Positions 27,519-38,498 of a DNA stretch of 64,000 nucleotides are shown here, one piece after another (position 1 is the stretch's first letter; each line of letters begins with the position of its first letter). Both the position numbers and the translations under genes were made by a program. The notes under the pieces are model-generated. The model made no database searches and was not told where the DNA came from. It was given only the letters and a program-made list of their open reading frames with translations. The stretch is from Limnohabitans curvus (GTDB taxonomy: Bacteria > Pseudomonadota > Gammaproteobacteria > Burkholderiales > Burkholderiaceae_C): contig NZ_NESP01000001.1 in the NCBI RefSeq assembly GCF_003063475.1, forward strand, positions 992,001 through 1,056,000, written 5' to 3'.

Positions 27519-29000
27519 TTAACGGGGCAGATCGCTCGCGCCCATCAAGAACTCATCCACCGAACGCGCAGCCTGACGGCCTTCGCGGATGGCCCACACG
27601 ACCAAAGATTGGCCGCGACGGATGTCGCCTGCGGCAAACACTTTGGGCACGTTGGTGGCATAACCACCGGTGAATTCGGTCGTGGCCTTGGCGTTGCCGC
27701 GTGCGTCTTTCTCGACGCCGAAGCCTTCCAAAATGGTGGCCACAGGGTTCACAAAGCCCATCGCCAACAACACGAGGTCGGCTTTGATGATTTCTTCGCT
27801 GCCGGCCACTTCAACCATCTTGCCGTCTTTCCATTCGACGCGAACGGTTTTGACGCCCGTGACTTTGCCGTTTTCGCCGACAAACTCTTTGGTCGAGATG
27901 GCGAATTCGCGCTTGAGCAAACCTTTTTCAGAGCTCTCGTCGTGGCTAGAGCTGGTGCGCAGCTTCAGCGGCCAGTATGGCCACACCAAAGGCTTGTTCT
28001 CGTGCTCGGGTGGCATAGGCATCACCTCAAACTGAACCACGCCAGCAGCGCCGTGGCGTGTGCTGGTGCCCACGCAGTCAGAGCCGGTGTCGCCACCACC
28101 GATGACCACCACATGCTTGCCGTCAGCGCGCAATTGGTCTTTGACCTTGTCACCGCCGTTGACCTTGTTTTGTTGGGGCAAGAACTCCATCGCGAAGTGA
28201 ATGCCAGCCAAGTCGCGGCCAGGGGCTGGCAAGTCGCGTGACTGCTCTGAGCCACCGGTCAACAACACAGCGTCAAAGTCTTTTTGGAGCTGGGCAGGGG
28301 TGATGGTTTCTGTGGCCCAGTTGGTGACCTTAGAACCCTTGGGCAACTCGCCCACCATCACGTTGGTGCGAATGGTCACGCCTTCAGCTTCGAGCTGCTT
28401 GGCGCGACGGTCGATGTGCGACTTTTCCATCTTGAAGTCTGGAATGCCGTAACGCAACAAACCACCAATGCGGTCGTTCTTTTCGAACAAGGTCACGTCG
28501 TGACCGACGCGTGCCAACTGCTGTGCAGCGGCCATACCGGCGGGGCCTGAGCCGACCACCGCAACCTTCTTGCCTGTCTTGTGCTTAGGCGGTTTAGCCA
28601 CCACCCAGCCTTCGGACCAAGCTTTGTCGATGATCGCGTGCTCGATGGACTTGATGCCCACCGCGTCACCATTGACGTTCACCACGCAAGCCGCTTCGCA
28701 AGGTGCGGGGCAAATGCGGCCGGTGAACTCGGGGAAGTTGTTGGTGCTGTGCAGCACGTCAATCGCGTTTTTCCAATCGCCTTGGTACACCAAGTCGTTG
28801 AAGTCCGGAATGATGTTGTTGACGGGGCAACCGTTGTTACAAAACGGTGTGCCGCAGTCCATGCAACGCGCAGCTTGTTGTTTGGCTTGGCCATCGTCCA
28901 AACCAATCACAAATTCGTCGTAGTTTTTCAGGCGCTCTTTGACGGGCTTGTAGCCCTCTTCAAGACGCTCAATTTCCATAAAGCCAGTGACTTTTCCCAT
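27519..29000 (-). CDS. gltD: Glutamate synthase (NADPH) small subunit
   Basis: A 493-residue GltD. N-terminal 4Fe-4S ligands are C46, C49, C54 and C58 ([15 protein letters not shown]), with a second Cys set at C97, C101 and C105. FAD binding uses [15 protein letters not shown] and NADPH binding uses [14 protein letters not shown]. It passes electrons from NADPH to GltB for glutamate synthesis. It lies 29 nt after gltB. Confidence 0.97.
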   Translation of the reverse strand: MGKVTGFMEIERLEEGYKPVKERLKNYDEFVIGLDDGQAKQQAARCMDCGTPFCNNGCPVNNIIPDFNDLVYQGDWKNAIDVLHSTNNFPEFTGRICPAPCEAACVVNVNGDAVGIKSIEHAIIDKAWSEGWVVAKPPKHKTGKKVAVVGSGPAGMAAAQQLARVGHDVTLFEKNDRIGGLLRYGIPDFKMEKSHIDRRAKQLEAEGVTIRTNVMVGELPKGSKVTNWATETITPAQLQKDFDAVLLTGGSEQSRDLPAPGRDLAGIHFAMEFLPQQNKVNGGDKVKDQLRADGKHVVVIGGGDTGSDCVGTSTRHGAAGVVQFEVMPMPPEHENKPLVWPYWPLKLRTSSSHDESSEKGLLKREFAISTKEFVGENGKVTGVKTVRVEWKDGKMVEVAGSEEIIKADLVLLAMGFVNPVATILEGFGVEKDARGNAKATTEFTGGYATNVPKVFAAGDIRRGQSLVVWAIREGRQAARSVDEFLMGASDLPR

Positions 29001-29029
29001 GATTCAAATCCTTTTGCTTGTGCTGTGCG

Positions 29030-32000
29030 TTACTTGGCGGCGACGGCTTTTTTGGCCGATGCGGCTGGAGCCTTAGCAGTCTTGGCTGCGTTCAACTCGC
29101 CCAATGCACGCTTGTATTCGTTGGGGAACACTTTGACAAACTTGGCACGTGCGGTGTCCCAGTTGTCCAGCAAGTCACGGGCGCGTTTGGAGCCCGTCCA
29201 ACGGTGGTGGTCTTCGAGCAACTTCTTGAGTTGCGCTTCGTCGGTTTGGTCACGGTGCCAAATGGCGCGTGGCAACGAGGCTTCTTGTTCGGCAGCGGTC
29301 AACACTTTTTCCATGGAAACCATGGCGGTGTTGCACTTCTTGTTGAACTGACCGTCTTCGTCGTACACGTACGCCACACCGCCGCTCATGCCTGCTGCAA
29401 AGTTACGGCCGGTTTTACCCAAGACCGCGACTGTGCCGCCTGTCATGTATTCGCAACCGTGGTCGCCTGTGCCTTCGACCACAGCGGTCGCGCCAGACAA
29501 ACGCACTGCAAAACGTTCCCCAGCCACGCCGGAGAAGAACGCTTCACCGCGCGTCGCGCCAATCATCACGGTGTTACCCACGATGATGTTGTTGACGGCT
29601 TCGCCACGGAAATCGATGCTGGGGCGAACCACCACGCGGCCGCCTGAGAGGCCTTTGCCGGTGTAGTCGTTGGCGTCACCAATGAGGTACAGCGTGATGC
29701 CGTTGCACAAGAACGCGCCAAACGATTGACCGCCCGTGCCTTCGAGTTGGATGCGGATGCTGTCGTCTGGCAAACCTTCTGGGTGAACCTTGGTCACAGC
29801 GCCAGACAACATGGCACCGACAGAGCGGTTCACGTTGCGGGCCACTTCCATGAACTGCACCTTCTCGCCGCGCTCGATGGCGGGCTTGGATTTTTCGATG
29901 AGTTTTTGGTCCAGTGCTTTTTCCAAGCCGTGGTCTTGCTTGTCCACGTGGTAGCGAGGAATTTCTGGGCCCACTTGGGGCACAGCCAACAAGCGAGCGA
30001 AGTCGAGGCCAGAGGCTTTCCAGTGCTCGATGCCAGCGCGCATGTCGAGCAGGTCGGCGCGGCCAATCATGTCGTCAAACTTTTTGATGCCCAACTGCGC
30101 CATGATTTGACGCACTTCTTCAGCGATGAAGAAGAAGTAGTTGACGACGTGCTCAGGCTTGCCTGTGAACTTCTTGCGCAACTCTGGGTCTTGTGTGGCC
30201 ACGCCCACGGGGCAGGTGTTCAAGTGGCACTTGCGCATCATGATGCAGCCCTCAACCACCAGCGGTGCAGTGGCAAAACCAAACTCGTCAGCGCCGAGCA
30301 AAGCACCCACAGCCACGTCGCGGCCGGTTTTCATTTGACCGTCGGCTTGCACGCGCACGCGGCCACGCAAACCATTCAACACCAAAGTTTGTTGGGTTTC
30401 GGCCAGACCGATTTCCCAAGGTGAACCGCAATGCTTGATGGAAGACCAAGGCGATGCGCCCGTGCCGCCGTCGTGACCGGCGATCACCACGTGATCGGCC
30501 TTGCACTTGGCGACGCCTGCGGCAATCGTGCCCACGCCGATTTCGGCCACCAACTTCACGCTGATGTCAGCGTGAGGAGCGACGTTCTTCAAGTCATGGA
30601 TCAACTGAGCCAAGTCTTCGATCGAATAGATGTCGTGGTGTGGAGGGGGCGAAATCAAGCCCACGCCTGGCACGCTGTAACGCAGCTTGCCGATGTACTC
30701 AGATACTTTCGCGCCTGGCAACTGGCCGCCTTCACCGGGCTTGGCGCCTTGGGCCATCTTGATCTGGATTTGGTCAGACGAAGACAGGTATTCAGCCGTC
30801 ACACCGAAGCGACCCGAAGCCACTTGTTTGATGCGTGAACGCAAGCTGTCGCCCGCTTCCAAAGGCATGTCGACTTCCACCACATCAGCGCCGATGACGC
30901 TCTTCAAAGTTTCACCCTTTTTGATCGGGATGCCTTTGAGTTCGTTGCGGTAACGCGCTGGGTCTTCACCACCCTCACCCGTGTTGGACTTGCCGCCAAT
31001 GCGGTTCATCGCCACAGCCAAGGTGGCGTGTGCTTCAGTCGAGATGGAACCGAGTGACATCGCGCCGGTGGCGAAACGTTTGACGATCTCAGTGGCGGGC
31101 TCGACCTCGTCCACAGAGATGGCTTTAGATGGGTCAATCTTGAAATCGAACAAACCGCGCAAGGTCAGGTGACGCTTGTTTTGGTCGTTGACGATTTGTG
31201 CGTACTCTTTGTACGTGTTGAAGTTGTTCGAGCGTGTGCTGTGCTGCAACTTGGCAATCGCGTCAGGCGTCCACATGTGCTCTTCGCCGCGGGCGCGCCA
31301 GGCGTATTCACCGCCTGCGTCGAGCATATTGGCGAGCACGGGATCTTCGCCAAATGCCGCCTTGTGCATGCGAATGCCTTCTTCGGCCATTTCGAAAATG
31401 CCGATGCCTTCCACGCGACTTGGTGTGCCAGTGAAATACTTTTGCACAGTTTCGGTGTTGATGCCGATGGCTTCAAACAACTGCGCGCCGCAGTAAGACA
31501 TGTAGGTCGAAACGCCCATCTTGGACATGATCTTCGACAGGCCTTTGCCGATGGCTTTGATGTAGTTGTAGATCGCTTTTTCGGTCGACAAATCAGCGGG
31601 CAAATCTTTATGCAGATTGGCCAATGTTTCGAGCGCGAGGTAGGGATGCACGGCTTCTGCGCCGTAGCCAGCCAACACGGCGAAGTGGTGCACTTCGCGG
31701 GCGCTGCCTGTTTCCACCACCAAACCAGCGGTGGTGCGCAAGCCTTCGCGTACCAAGTGCTGGTGGATGGCAGACAAGGCCAACACAGCAGGAATTGCCA
31801 CTTGGGTGGCGCTCACAGCGCGGTCGCTGATGATCAGGATGTTGTGGCCGCCTTTGATGGCGTCCACAGCCTCAGCGCACAACGACGCCAACTTGGCTTC
31901 CACGCCGTCATGGCCCCAAGCCAGTGGGTAAGTCATGTCGAGCGTGGCGCTCTTGAACTTGCCGTGGGTGTACTGCTCAATGTCACGCAACTTGGCCATG

Positions 32001-33745
32001 TCGGCGAAGTCCAGCACAGGCTGGCTGACTTCCAAGCGCATGGGTGGGTTGACTTGGTTGATGTCGAGCAAGTTGGGCTTAGGGCCCACGAACGACACCA
32101 ACGACATGACGATGGCTTCACGGATCGGGTCGATCGGTGGGTTGGTCACCTGCGCGAACAACTGCTTGAAGTAGTTGTACAGCGGTTTGTTTTTGCTAGA
32201 CAACACAGCCAAGGGGCTGTCGTTACCCATCGAGCCAATGCCCTCTTCGCCGTTGATGGCCATAGGCGCCATCAAGAACTTGATGTCTTCTTGGCTGTAG
32301 CCAAAGGCTTGTTGGCGGTCGAGCAAAGGCACATCGCTGGCTTGAGCAGCTTCGCCTTCGTGGCCTTTGACGTCGTCTAACTTGATGCGGACGTTTTCAA
32401 TCCATTGCTTGTAGGGCTTGGTGTTGGTCAGGCCAGCTTTGAGTTCTTCATCGTCGATCATGCGACCTTGTTCGAGGTCGATCAAAAACATCTTGCCGGG
32501 CTGCAGACGCCACTTGCGCACGATCTTGCTCTCAGGCACGGGCAACACGCCAGACTCAGAACCCATGATGACCATGTCGTCGTCAGTGATGCAATAACGT
32601 GATGGACGCAAACCATTGCGGTCCAGCGTCGCGCCGATTTGGCGACCGTCGGTGAACACGATAGAAGCTGGGCCGTCCCATGGCTCCAACATCGCGGCGT
32701 GGTATTCGTAGAAGGCCTTGCGGCGCTCGTCCATGGTGGTGTGGTTTTCCCATGGCTCTGGAATCATCATCATCACGGCTTGGCTGATGGGGTAGCCGGC
32801 CATCGTCATCAACTCGAGACAGTTGTCGAAGGTGGCGGTGTCGGATTGGTCAGCGAAGCTGATGGGGTAAAGCTTTTGCAGGTCGTCGCCCAACACGGGG
32901 GAAGACATCACGCCTTCGCGGGCTTTCATCCAGTTGTAGTTGCCCTTGACGGTGTTGATCTCACCGTTGTGCGCCACATAGCGGTAAGGGTGAGCCAAGG
33001 GCCACTCTGGGAAGGTGTTGGTCGAGAAGCGTTGGTGCACCAAGCCGAGGGCGGACACGCAGCGCTCGTCGGTCAAGTCGCGGTAATAGGTACCGACTTG
33101 GTCGGCCAGCAACAAGCCTTTGTAAATGATGGTGCGGCTAGACATGCTGGGCACGTAATACTCTTTGCCGTGCTTCAAGTTCAAGTGCTGGATCGCGGCG
33201 CTGGCTGTTTTGCGGATGACGTACAGCTTGCGCTCGAGCGCGTCTTGCACGATCACGTCATTTCCACGGCCAATGAAGATTTGGCGAATGACCGGCTCTT
33301 TTTCACGCACGCGGGGTGACATGGGCATGTCGAGGTTGACCGGCACATCGCGCCAGCCCAACAACACTTGGCCTTCGGCTTTGACAGCGCGGTCCAACTC
33401 TTGCTCGCAAGCCAAGCGCGACGCGCTTTCTTTGGGCAAGAACACCATGCCCACGCCGTACTCGCCGAGCGGTGGCAAGGCAACGCCCTGCTTGGCCATC
33501 TCTTCGCGATACAAAGCGTCGGGCAATTGAATCAAGATACCTGCGCCGTCGCCCATGAGCGCGTCAGCACCCACAGCACCGCGATGGTCGAGGTTTTCCA
33601 AAATTTTGAGCGCTTGACCCACGATGGCGTGGCTCTTGTGACCCTTGATGTGAGCAACAAAGCCCACGCCACAGGCGTCATGTTCGTTAGATGGGTCGTA
33701 CAAACCCTGAGATTGCAGTTGTGCTTTATCGGCAGCCGTGGTCAT
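29030..33745 (-). CDS. gltB: Glutamate synthase (NADPH) large subunit
   Basis: A 1571-residue GltB. A short propeptide precedes Cys25 of [11 protein letters not shown], the N-terminal glutaminase nucleophile. A central domain, the FMN/2-oxoglutarate TIM barrel ([29 protein letters not shown]), the 3Fe-4S motif [15 protein letters not shown] and the C-terminal beta-helix follow. The C-terminus has an Ala/Lys-rich tail. A GAGGAAT SD site precedes the ATG. Confidence 0.98.
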   Translation of the reverse strand: MTTAADKAQLQSQGLYDPSNEHDACGVGFVAHIKGHKSHAIVGQALKILENLDHRGAVGADALMGDGAGILIQLPDALYREEMAKQGVALPPLGEYGVGMVFLPKESASRLACEQELDRAVKAEGQVLLGWRDVPVNLDMPMSPRVREKEPVIRQIFIGRGNDVIVQDALERKLYVIRKTASAAIQHLNLKHGKEYYVPSMSSRTIIYKGLLLADQVGTYYRDLTDERCVSALGLVHQRFSTNTFPEWPLAHPYRYVAHNGEINTVKGNYNWMKAREGVMSSPVLGDDLQKLYPISFADQSDTATFDNCLELMTMAGYPISQAVMMMIPEPWENHTTMDERRKAFYEYHAAMLEPWDGPASIVFTDGRQIGATLDRNGLRPSRYCITDDDMVIMGSESGVLPVPESKIVRKWRLQPGKMFLIDLEQGRMIDDEELKAGLTNTKPYKQWIENVRIKLDDVKGHEGEAAQASDVPLLDRQQAFGYSQEDIKFLMAPMAINGEEGIGSMGNDSPLAVLSSKNKPLYNYFKQLFAQVTNPPIDPIREAIVMSLVSFVGPKPNLLDINQVNPPMRLEVSQPVLDFADMAKLRDIEQYTHGKFKSATLDMTYPLAWGHDGVEAKLASLCAEAVDAIKGGHNILIISDRAVSATQVAIPAVLALSAIHQHLVREGLRTTAGLVVETGSAREVHHFAVLAGYGAEAVHPYLALETLANLHKDLPADLSTEKAIYNYIKAIGKGLSKIMSKMGVSTYMSYCGAQLFEAIGINTETVQKYFTGTPSRVEGIGIFEMAEEGIRMHKAAFGEDPVLANMLDAGGEYAWRARGEEHMWTPDAIAKLQHSTRSNNFNTYKEYAQIVNDQNKRHLTLRGLFDFKIDPSKAISVDEVEPATEIVKRFATGAMSLGSISTEAHATLAVAMNRIGGKSNTGEGGEDPARYRNELKGIPIKKGETLKSVIGADVVEVDMPLEAGDSLRSRIKQVASGRFGVTAEYLSSSDQIQIKMAQGAKPGEGGQLPGAKVSEYIGKLRYSVPGVGLISPPPHHDIYSIEDLAQLIHDLKNVAPHADISVKLVAEIGVGTIAAGVAKCKADHVVIAGHDGGTGASPWSSIKHCGSPWEIGLAETQQTLVLNGLRGRVRVQADGQMKTGRDVAVGALLGADEFGFATAPLVVEGCIMMRKCHLNTCPVGVATQDPELRKKFTGKPEHVVNYFFFIAEEVRQIMAQLGIKKFDDMIGRADLLDMRAGIEHWKASGLDFARLLAVPQVGPEIPRYHVDKQDHGLEKALDQKLIEKSKPAIERGEKVQFMEVARNVNRSVGAMLSGAVTKVHPEGLPDDSIRIQLEGTGGQSFGAFLCNGITLYLIGDANDYTGKGLSGGRVVVRPSIDFRGEAVNNIIVGNTVMIGATRGEAFFSGVAGERFAVRLSGATAVVEGTGDHGCEYMTGGTVAVLGKTGRNFAAGMSGGVAYVYDEDGQFNKKCNTAMVSMEKVLTAAEQEASLPRAIWHRDQTDEAQLKKLLEDHHRWTGSKRARDLLDNWDTARAKFVKVFPNEYKRALGELNAAKTAKAPAASAKKAVAAK

Positions 33746-33918
33746 GGCGCATTCCTCAAAAATTCAGCGGGACAAGAAGGATACTGCACTGCAGCATCCA
33801 TGCCAAGAAAAATAATCGGGGTCAGAACCCAATTAATTGAACCTAAGATTTGTTATTAAATTAATTGGGGACAGATTAAAATTCTGATTCGCTAAAGGTA
33901 GCACCACAGCTCAACCCC
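33746..33918. other. Intergenic region between gltB and the transposase gene
   Basis: The right part near gltB holds its leader. From 33813 leftwards in the minus direction lies the 3' flank of the mobile element, including an AT-rich 11-bp inverted repeat (CCCAATTAATT at 33828-33838 and AATTAATTGGG at 33859-33869). No gene is visible. Confidence 0.6.
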
Positions 33919-34670
33919 TTATTTTTCGGGCTTCTCTGTATTTTTTGGCTTGCTAAATGGCCTGCCCGGTTTGGTTTTAACCAAGCGTCTTTCGGTTTGC
34001 GTCTGTAAATCGGCCACAAAACGCGCGTCACCCAGCGCCCAACCACTGAGCGTGGCGTCGGTCAATGCACCCTGCTGGTCCGCACTGAGGCCTGTGCGCA
34101 CCAATTCGGCGTATGCCGCTTCACGTGCAAACGGGGTATTGCCCAGCCCCCAATACAAGGCATGCGGCGTGACGAGCCTGTCGGTGCGATGCCCTGCGTA
34201 ATGCCCGTAACTCGACCACGCGTAATCCTCAGGCTTCGTCACCATGTGTGCGCGCACAGGGTTCAGGTCGATGTAGGCCATGCACGCCAGCAAGTAGCGG
34301 TCGGTTTGAATGAGTGTGGAACGGTAGCGCCCTTCCCACAACGTGCCGGTGCGTGCGTGCACTTTGTTGAACACCTGCACATAGCTGCGGCCCACAGCCT
34401 GCATCATCTTGGGCAGGCCTTGGTCTTCTTGCGGTGTGAGCAACAAATGCAAGTGGTTGCCCATCAACACATAGGCGTGAATGTCGACCTTGTGTGTGCG
34501 GCTGTGCTCGAACAACAAATCGAGCATGCGCTGGTAATCCGCGGTGCTGCGAAAAATGTCTTGACGGTTATTACCCCGCAGGATGACATGGTGCGGGTAG
34601 CCGGTGACGGTGAGACGGGGTAGGCGGGCCATCTGCTGATGGTAATTCGAACCTGACCCCGATTAATTAA
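33813..34670 (-). mobile_element. RAYT-type element with 13-bp inverted ends
   Basis: A perfect 13-bp inverted repeat, TAATCGGGGTCAG at 33813-33825 and its complement at 34653-34665, flanks a single Y1 transposase gene. Further TTAATT-rich sequence adjoins both ends. The GGGGTCAG ends resemble those I recall around this transposase type in beta- and gammaproteobacteria. Exact termini and any target duplication cannot be fixed from one copy. Confidence 0.7.
33919..34632 (-). CDS. REP-associated tyrosine transposase (Y1_Tnp family)
   Basis: A 237-residue transposase of the IS200-like Y1 family, RAYT-related. The N-terminus MARLPRLTVTGYPHHVILRG is typical. The HUH motif is NHLHLLL (H60, H62) and the catalytic tyrosine is probably Y84 in GRSYVQVFN. 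WEGRYRSTLIQTDRYLLACM and YIDLNPVRAHMV are further family blocks. The C-terminus is basic. The gene appears intact. It is flanked by matching inverted repeats. Confidence 0.92.
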   Translation of the reverse strand: MARLPRLTVTGYPHHVILRGNNRQDIFRSTADYQRMLDLLFEHSRTHKVDIHAYVLMGNHLHLLLTPQEDQGLPKMMQAVGRSYVQVFNKVHARTGTLWEGRYRSTLIQTDRYLLACMAYIDLNPVRAHMVTKPEDYAWSSYGHYAGHRTDRLVTPHALYWGLGNTPFAREAAYAELVRTGLSADQQGALTDATLSGWALGDARFVADLQTQTERRLVKTKPGRPFSKPKNTEKPEK

Positions 34671-35539
34671 GTGCCGACTTTGAATCGTGTGTCGGCCAAC
34701 TCTTGCAAGCCAAATTCTTCCAACAAAGCCGTCAAGCGCTCCGCCGCACTGCGCTTCTTCTGCCCCGTGTACTTGGCCAGGATGAGTTCGTTTTTCATGC
34801 TGTGCTCCCAGCCCACCAGCTCGGTGACGGTCACTTGGTAGCCCATGGCTTCTAGGTACAGACAGCGCAGCACGTTGGTGAGCTGACTGCCCATCTCGCG
34901 CGTGTGCAGCGGGTGACGCCACAGCTCGGCCAGCGGCGTGCGCTGCAAGTTGAGCGCTTTGTTTTTGTTGAGCGCGCGCGCCAGCTCGGCTTGGCAACAG
35001 GGCACGAGCACCATGTATTTGGCTTTCTTTTGCAGACCAAACGCAATCGCATCGTCGGTGGCGGTGTCACACGCGTGCAGCGCGGTGACCACATCAATCT
35101 GGTCGGGCAAGGCATCGCTGTGCGCAGACTCGGCCACGCTGAGGTTGAGAAACTTCATGCGCTCGAACCCCAAGCGCTGCGCAAGTGCTTTGGACGAATC
35201 GACCAACTCACTGCGCGTCTCAATCCCGTAAATACTGCCCTGCCCCAAAGCTTTGAAAAACAAGTCGTAAATGATGAAACCCAAATACGACTTGCCCGCG
35301 CCGTGATCAGCCAGCGTGGGGCCTTGCTCGCTGGCGGGCAGTTCTTTCAGCAGCTTTTCAATGAAATGAAACAGGTGATACACCTGCTTCAATTTGCGAC
35401 GCGAATCTTGGTTGAGCTTGCCGTCGCGAGTGAGGATGTGCAGCTCTTTGAGCAGCTCGATGGATTGGCCGGGGCGCAGGTCGAGCTGAGAACTTGGGTC
35501 TTGGGGCTTGGCCGCAGCAGCGGGTTTGTGTTTGGACAT
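34667..35539 (-). CDS. SAM-dependent methyltransferase (Methyltransf_32-like)
   Basis: A 290-residue protein with a Rossmann-type SAM motif TLADHGAGKSYLGFIIYDLF (about 76-95), a SIYGIETRSEL acidic loop, TALHACDTATDDAI and a VPCCQAELA block. This pattern fits the Methyltransf_32 family, whose substrate is unknown to me. Its TAA stop (34667-34669) lies in the TTAATTAA sequence adjoining the mobile element, so the insertion may have replaced the native C-terminus. It lies 3 nt after the DUF1415 gene. Confidence 0.8.
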   Translation of the reverse strand: MSKHKPAAAAKPQDPSSQLDLRPGQSIELLKELHILTRDGKLNQDSRRKLKQVYHLFHFIEKLLKELPASEQGPTLADHGAGKSYLGFIIYDLFFKALGQGSIYGIETRSELVDSSKALAQRLGFERMKFLNLSVAESAHSDALPDQIDVVTALHACDTATDDAIAFGLQKKAKYMVLVPCCQAELARALNKNKALNLQRTPLAELWRHPLHTREMGSQLTNVLRCLYLEAMGYQVTVTELVGWEHSMKNELILAKYTGQKKRSAAERLTALLEEFGLQELADTRFKVGT

Positions 35540-35542
35540 GGC

Positions 35543-36133
35543 TCAATTGTGCAGTCGAGAAGCAATGCCCAACTTAGCCCACCCCTCATGCCCCAACTTA
35601 TTCAACACCTCAATGTTGCGTTCAAAGATGAGCGACGCATCGGGATAGGCCTCCACCGCTTTGTCAAGGCTGGCTTCGCGCAACAGGTGCAGCGTGGGGT
35701 ATGGCGTGCGGTTGGTGAAGTTCTCGATGTCGTCCACCTCCGTGCCGCCAAATTGGTAATGCGGGTGAAAGTCGGCCACTTGCAGCACGCCGTCTAGCTC
35801 TAAGTCCATCAGCACTTCGTCGCAGTCTTCAAGGAAATCGTTGAAGTCCAAAAAGTCGGGCAAGGCGTTGGGCGCAATCAGCAGCGTGGTGTCTAGTTTG
35901 TCTGGGTCGGCCTCGGTCAAGTGTTGCAGCTCTTCACGCAGCATGGCCAGCAGGTCGGCTGGCTCGGCAGATGCGCACACGCGGTAGCGCACCATGTCTT
36001 TGACAACCACCGCCTTGGCAAAGGGGCAAAGGTTGAGGCCCACCACGGCTTCTAGCAGCCACTTCTGCGTGTCTTCGATGGCGGTGCGCTCTTGCTCTGG
36101 GGTGAGAGCATTCGGCGTATCTGAGTCAGTCAT
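35543..36133 (-). CDS. DUF1415 family protein
   Basis: A 196-residue protein of the DUF1415 family, function unknown. Visible conserved blocks are QKWLLEAVVGLNLCPFAKAV, LLIAPNALPDFLDFNDFL, VADFHPHYQFGG and NRTPYPTLHLLREAS. The start giving MTDSDTPNAL overlaps the MFS gene stop by 8 nt; the frame is open upstream. The Cys and His residues in LCPFAK and FHPHYQF could be functional, but this is inference. Confidence 0.85.
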   Translation of the reverse strand: MTDSDTPNALTPEQERTAIEDTQKWLLEAVVGLNLCPFAKAVVVKDMVRYRVCASAEPADLLAMLREELQHLTEADPDKLDTTLLIAPNALPDFLDFNDFLEDCDEVLMDLELDGVLQVADFHPHYQFGGTEVDDIENFTNRTPYPTLHLLREASLDKAVEAYPDASLIFERNIEVLNKLGHEGWAKLGIASRLHN

Positions 36134-37343
36134 GTTTTTCTTTCTTGTGTAACGCGCGGCCAATGAAGTGCGCCAACACAGCGCCCGCCAAACTGAGTGT
36201 GGCAGTCACCGTCCATGTCCACTGCCAACCGCCCGCGCTGGCTGCTACCCACGCTACCAAAGGCGGGCCAGCAAACTGGCCCAAGGCAGAAAGCTGCTGC
36301 ATGTAGCCCACGGTGGTGGACACCGTGCCTTCGCTAGGGGCCAAACGCAAGGCGCATGAAAACAACGTGCCGGGAATCAAACCGCCCACGGCCGAGAACA
36401 TCACCACGCACGCAAAGCGCAACGAGGTGGGCAAGCCTTCGCCCTGCCAGACGGCATACGCGCCGACAGCACCCAAAGCCATGCATGCAAAGCCGATAGA
36501 CAGCAAACGCTGCGCAGGCCAGCCGCGTTGCAACAAACGGCCCGACATGATGTTGCCGCTCACATTGGCCAGCGCCACGCAAGCCGACAACACGCCCGCC
36601 GTGCCCGCAGCCAAACCCAGCTCGGCATAGACCGTGGGCAAAAAGCCCACCACAGCCAACCACTGCGAGGAATACACCGCAAACGTGAGTGCCACCAACC
36701 AAGGACCGGGGCTTTGGAGAGTGAGCGCCAACCGCTTGGGCCATGCATCGTTGGCGACGTTGTGTGTGGGTACGAGCGGCTGCACATCGGGCACGCACAA
36801 CCACACAGCCACCCAAGCAAACGCGGCCACTGCACCGAGCAGCCACCACCAAGCAGACCAGTTCAAACCCGCAATGACCCAAGGCCCCAACAACAACGCC
36901 AGCGCACTGCCCGTGGGCATGTACGTGCCCCACCAGCCCATGCGGCCGCTGAGCTGCGATGCATCCACCGTGCGGCGAATGAGCGCAGGCGCAGGCATGA
37001 CGACCAGCAAGAAGCCCAAACCCTCTAAAGCACGCAAGAACAACAAGCCGCTGGCATCGGCCACAAACCCACCGCTGATGCTGGCGAACGACAACAAGCC
37101 AAGCCCCACCAACATGCTGCGGCGCAGGCCCAAACTATCGGCACTCAGGCCCACGGCAAGGCCTAGTGTCATGCTGGCCACTTGCACCGCAGACAACAAG
37201 AAGCCGGCTTGTACCAAAGTGATATTCAGTGCGTCTTGCAGTACGGGCAAAGCAGGCGGCAGCTTGCCCACATGCAGCGCGGCGCATACACCTGCAAACA
37301 CGATGACCCACGAGGGGTGGATGCCAAAGCGGGGGTGGCGCAT
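36126..37343 (-). CDS. MFS transporter, CynX/NimT-like
   Basis: A 405-residue major facilitator protein with about 12 membrane helices. The loop 2-3 motif GLSADSLGLRRSMLVGLGLL and PAPALIRRTVDASQLSGRMGWWG are visible. Substrate unknown; the overall pattern resembles the CynX/NimT group. It is followed by DUF1415 with an 8-nt overlap and preceded by the dGTPase gene by 21 nt. Confidence 0.85.
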   Translation of the reverse strand: MRHPRFGIHPSWVIVFAGVCAALHVGKLPPALPVLQDALNITLVQAGFLLSAVQVASMTLGLAVGLSADSLGLRRSMLVGLGLLSFASISGGFVADASGLLFLRALEGLGFLLVVMPAPALIRRTVDASQLSGRMGWWGTYMPTGSALALLLGPWVIAGLNWSAWWWLLGAVAAFAWVAVWLCVPDVQPLVPTHNVANDAWPKRLALTLQSPGPWLVALTFAVYSSQWLAVVGFLPTVYAELGLAAGTAGVLSACVALANVSGNIMSGRLLQRGWPAQRLLSIGFACMALGAVGAYAVWQGEGLPTSLRFACVVMFSAVGGLIPGTLFSCALRLAPSEGTVSTTVGYMQQLSALGQFAGPPLVAWVAASAGGWQWTWTVTATLSLAGAVLAHFIGRALHKKEKHD

Positions 37344-37364
37344 ATCAGGTTTGAGCGGTTGAAG

Positions 37365-38498
37365 TTAAGCCGTCAAGCGTGCGTGTTCACGCGTGGCAAA
37401 ACGGTCGGTCATGCCAGACAGGTAGTCGGCCACGGCGCGCGGCACATCGCTGCGCTGGGCGTAGGCGGCTGGCATTTCTTGAGGCTTGGCCAAGTAAACA
37501 GCAAACAGCTCTTGAACCATCGCACGCGCACCATCGGTGGTTTGCATGACCTGCGGGTGACGGTACAAATTTCGGAACAAAAACGATTTGAGCGCTTTGG
37601 ACTCTTCATACATCGCCGCGCTGAACTGCACCAGCGGCGGGCACTGGCGCGCCTCGTCTGCGCTGGCGGGTGCGTGCTGTTGCAGGGCTGCACGTGTGGC
37701 GTTGATGACGTCGTACACCTGGTCGCTCAACATGCGGCGAATGGTTTCGTACAACACGCGGCGGCCTTGAAGCTGCGGATACTCGGCCAAAGTTTGCGCG
37801 TGGTAGCGGGCAAACAGCGACACGTCTTGCATTTGTTCGAGCGTGAGCAAACCAGAGCGCACACCATCGTCAATGTCGTGCGCGTTGTAGGCAATGGCGT
37901 CGGCCAAGTTGCATAGCTGCGCTTCAAGGCTGGGCTGTGTGCCGTTCAAAAAACGCGCGGCAATGCCGTTGTGCTCTTGCGCGTTGATGAGTTCTGCGTT
38001 GCGGCGCGCGCAGTGTTTCAAGATGCCTTCACGCGTTTCGAAGCTCAGGTTCAGGCCGTTGAACGCGGGGTAGCGCTCTTCCAGCTCGTCCACCACACGC
38101 AGGCTTTGCAGGTTGTGCTCGAAGCCGCCGTAGGGGGCCATGCATTCGTTCAACGCATCTTGCCCCGCGTGACCGAAGGGGGTGTGGCCCAAGTCGTGCG
38201 CCAAGGCAACGGCTTCGACCAAATCCTCGTTCAGGTTCAACGCGCGGGCGATGGAGCGGCCCAGCTGTGCCACTTCCAACGAGTGGGTCATGCGCGTGCG
38301 AAACAAATCGCCTTCATGGTTCAAGAAGACTTGGGTTTTGTAGACCAAGCGTCTGAAGGCGGTGGAGTGAACGATGCGGTCGCGGTCGCGTTGGTGCGGG
38401 TTGCGAAAGCTGGGGGCGTGCGCGGGGGCTTCAGGCTCTTGGTATCTGCGGCCACGGGATAGTTCGGGTTGGCAGGCGTAGGGGGCGAGTGGGGTCAT
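37365..38498 (-). CDS. dgt: Deoxyguanosinetriphosphate triphosphohydrolase-like protein
   Basis: A 377-residue HD-domain protein. The motif set is H72 (RMTHSLEVAQLGR), H101-D102 (ALAHDLGHTPFGHAG) and the distal Asp in LADAIAYNAHDIDDG. Family enzymes hydrolyse dNTPs to nucleosides and triphosphate. The N-terminal RDRDRIVHSTAFRRLVYKTQ is conserved. The ATG has no SD site; its first bases overlap the TGA of a short upstream frame running out of a palindromic repeat. Confidence 0.93.
   Translation of the reverse strand: MTPLAPYACQPELSRGRRYQEPEAPAHAPSFRNPHQRDRDRIVHSTAFRRLVYKTQVFLNHEGDLFRTRMTHSLEVAQLGRSIARALNLNEDLVEAVALAHDLGHTPFGHAGQDALNECMAPYGGFEHNLQSLRVVDELEERYPAFNGLNLSFETREGILKHCARRNAELINAQEHNGIAARFLNGTQPSLEAQLCNLADAIAYNAHDIDDGVRSGLLTLEQMQDVSLFARYHAQTLAEYPQLQGRRVLYETIRRMLSDQVYDVINATRAALQQHAPASADEARQCPPLVQFSAAMYEESKALKSFLFRNLYRHPQVMQTTDGARAMVQELFAVYLAKPQEMPAAYAQRSDVPRAVADYLSGMTDRFATREHARLTA

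Noticed and set aside
31169..32380. A 403-codon open frame opposite gltB
   Set aside because: Antisense shadow; its composition mirrors codon third-position bias of gltB.
34931..35797. A 297-codon open frame opposite the methyltransferase and DUF1415 genes
   Set aside because: It crosses two real genes on the other strand and has no domain signature.
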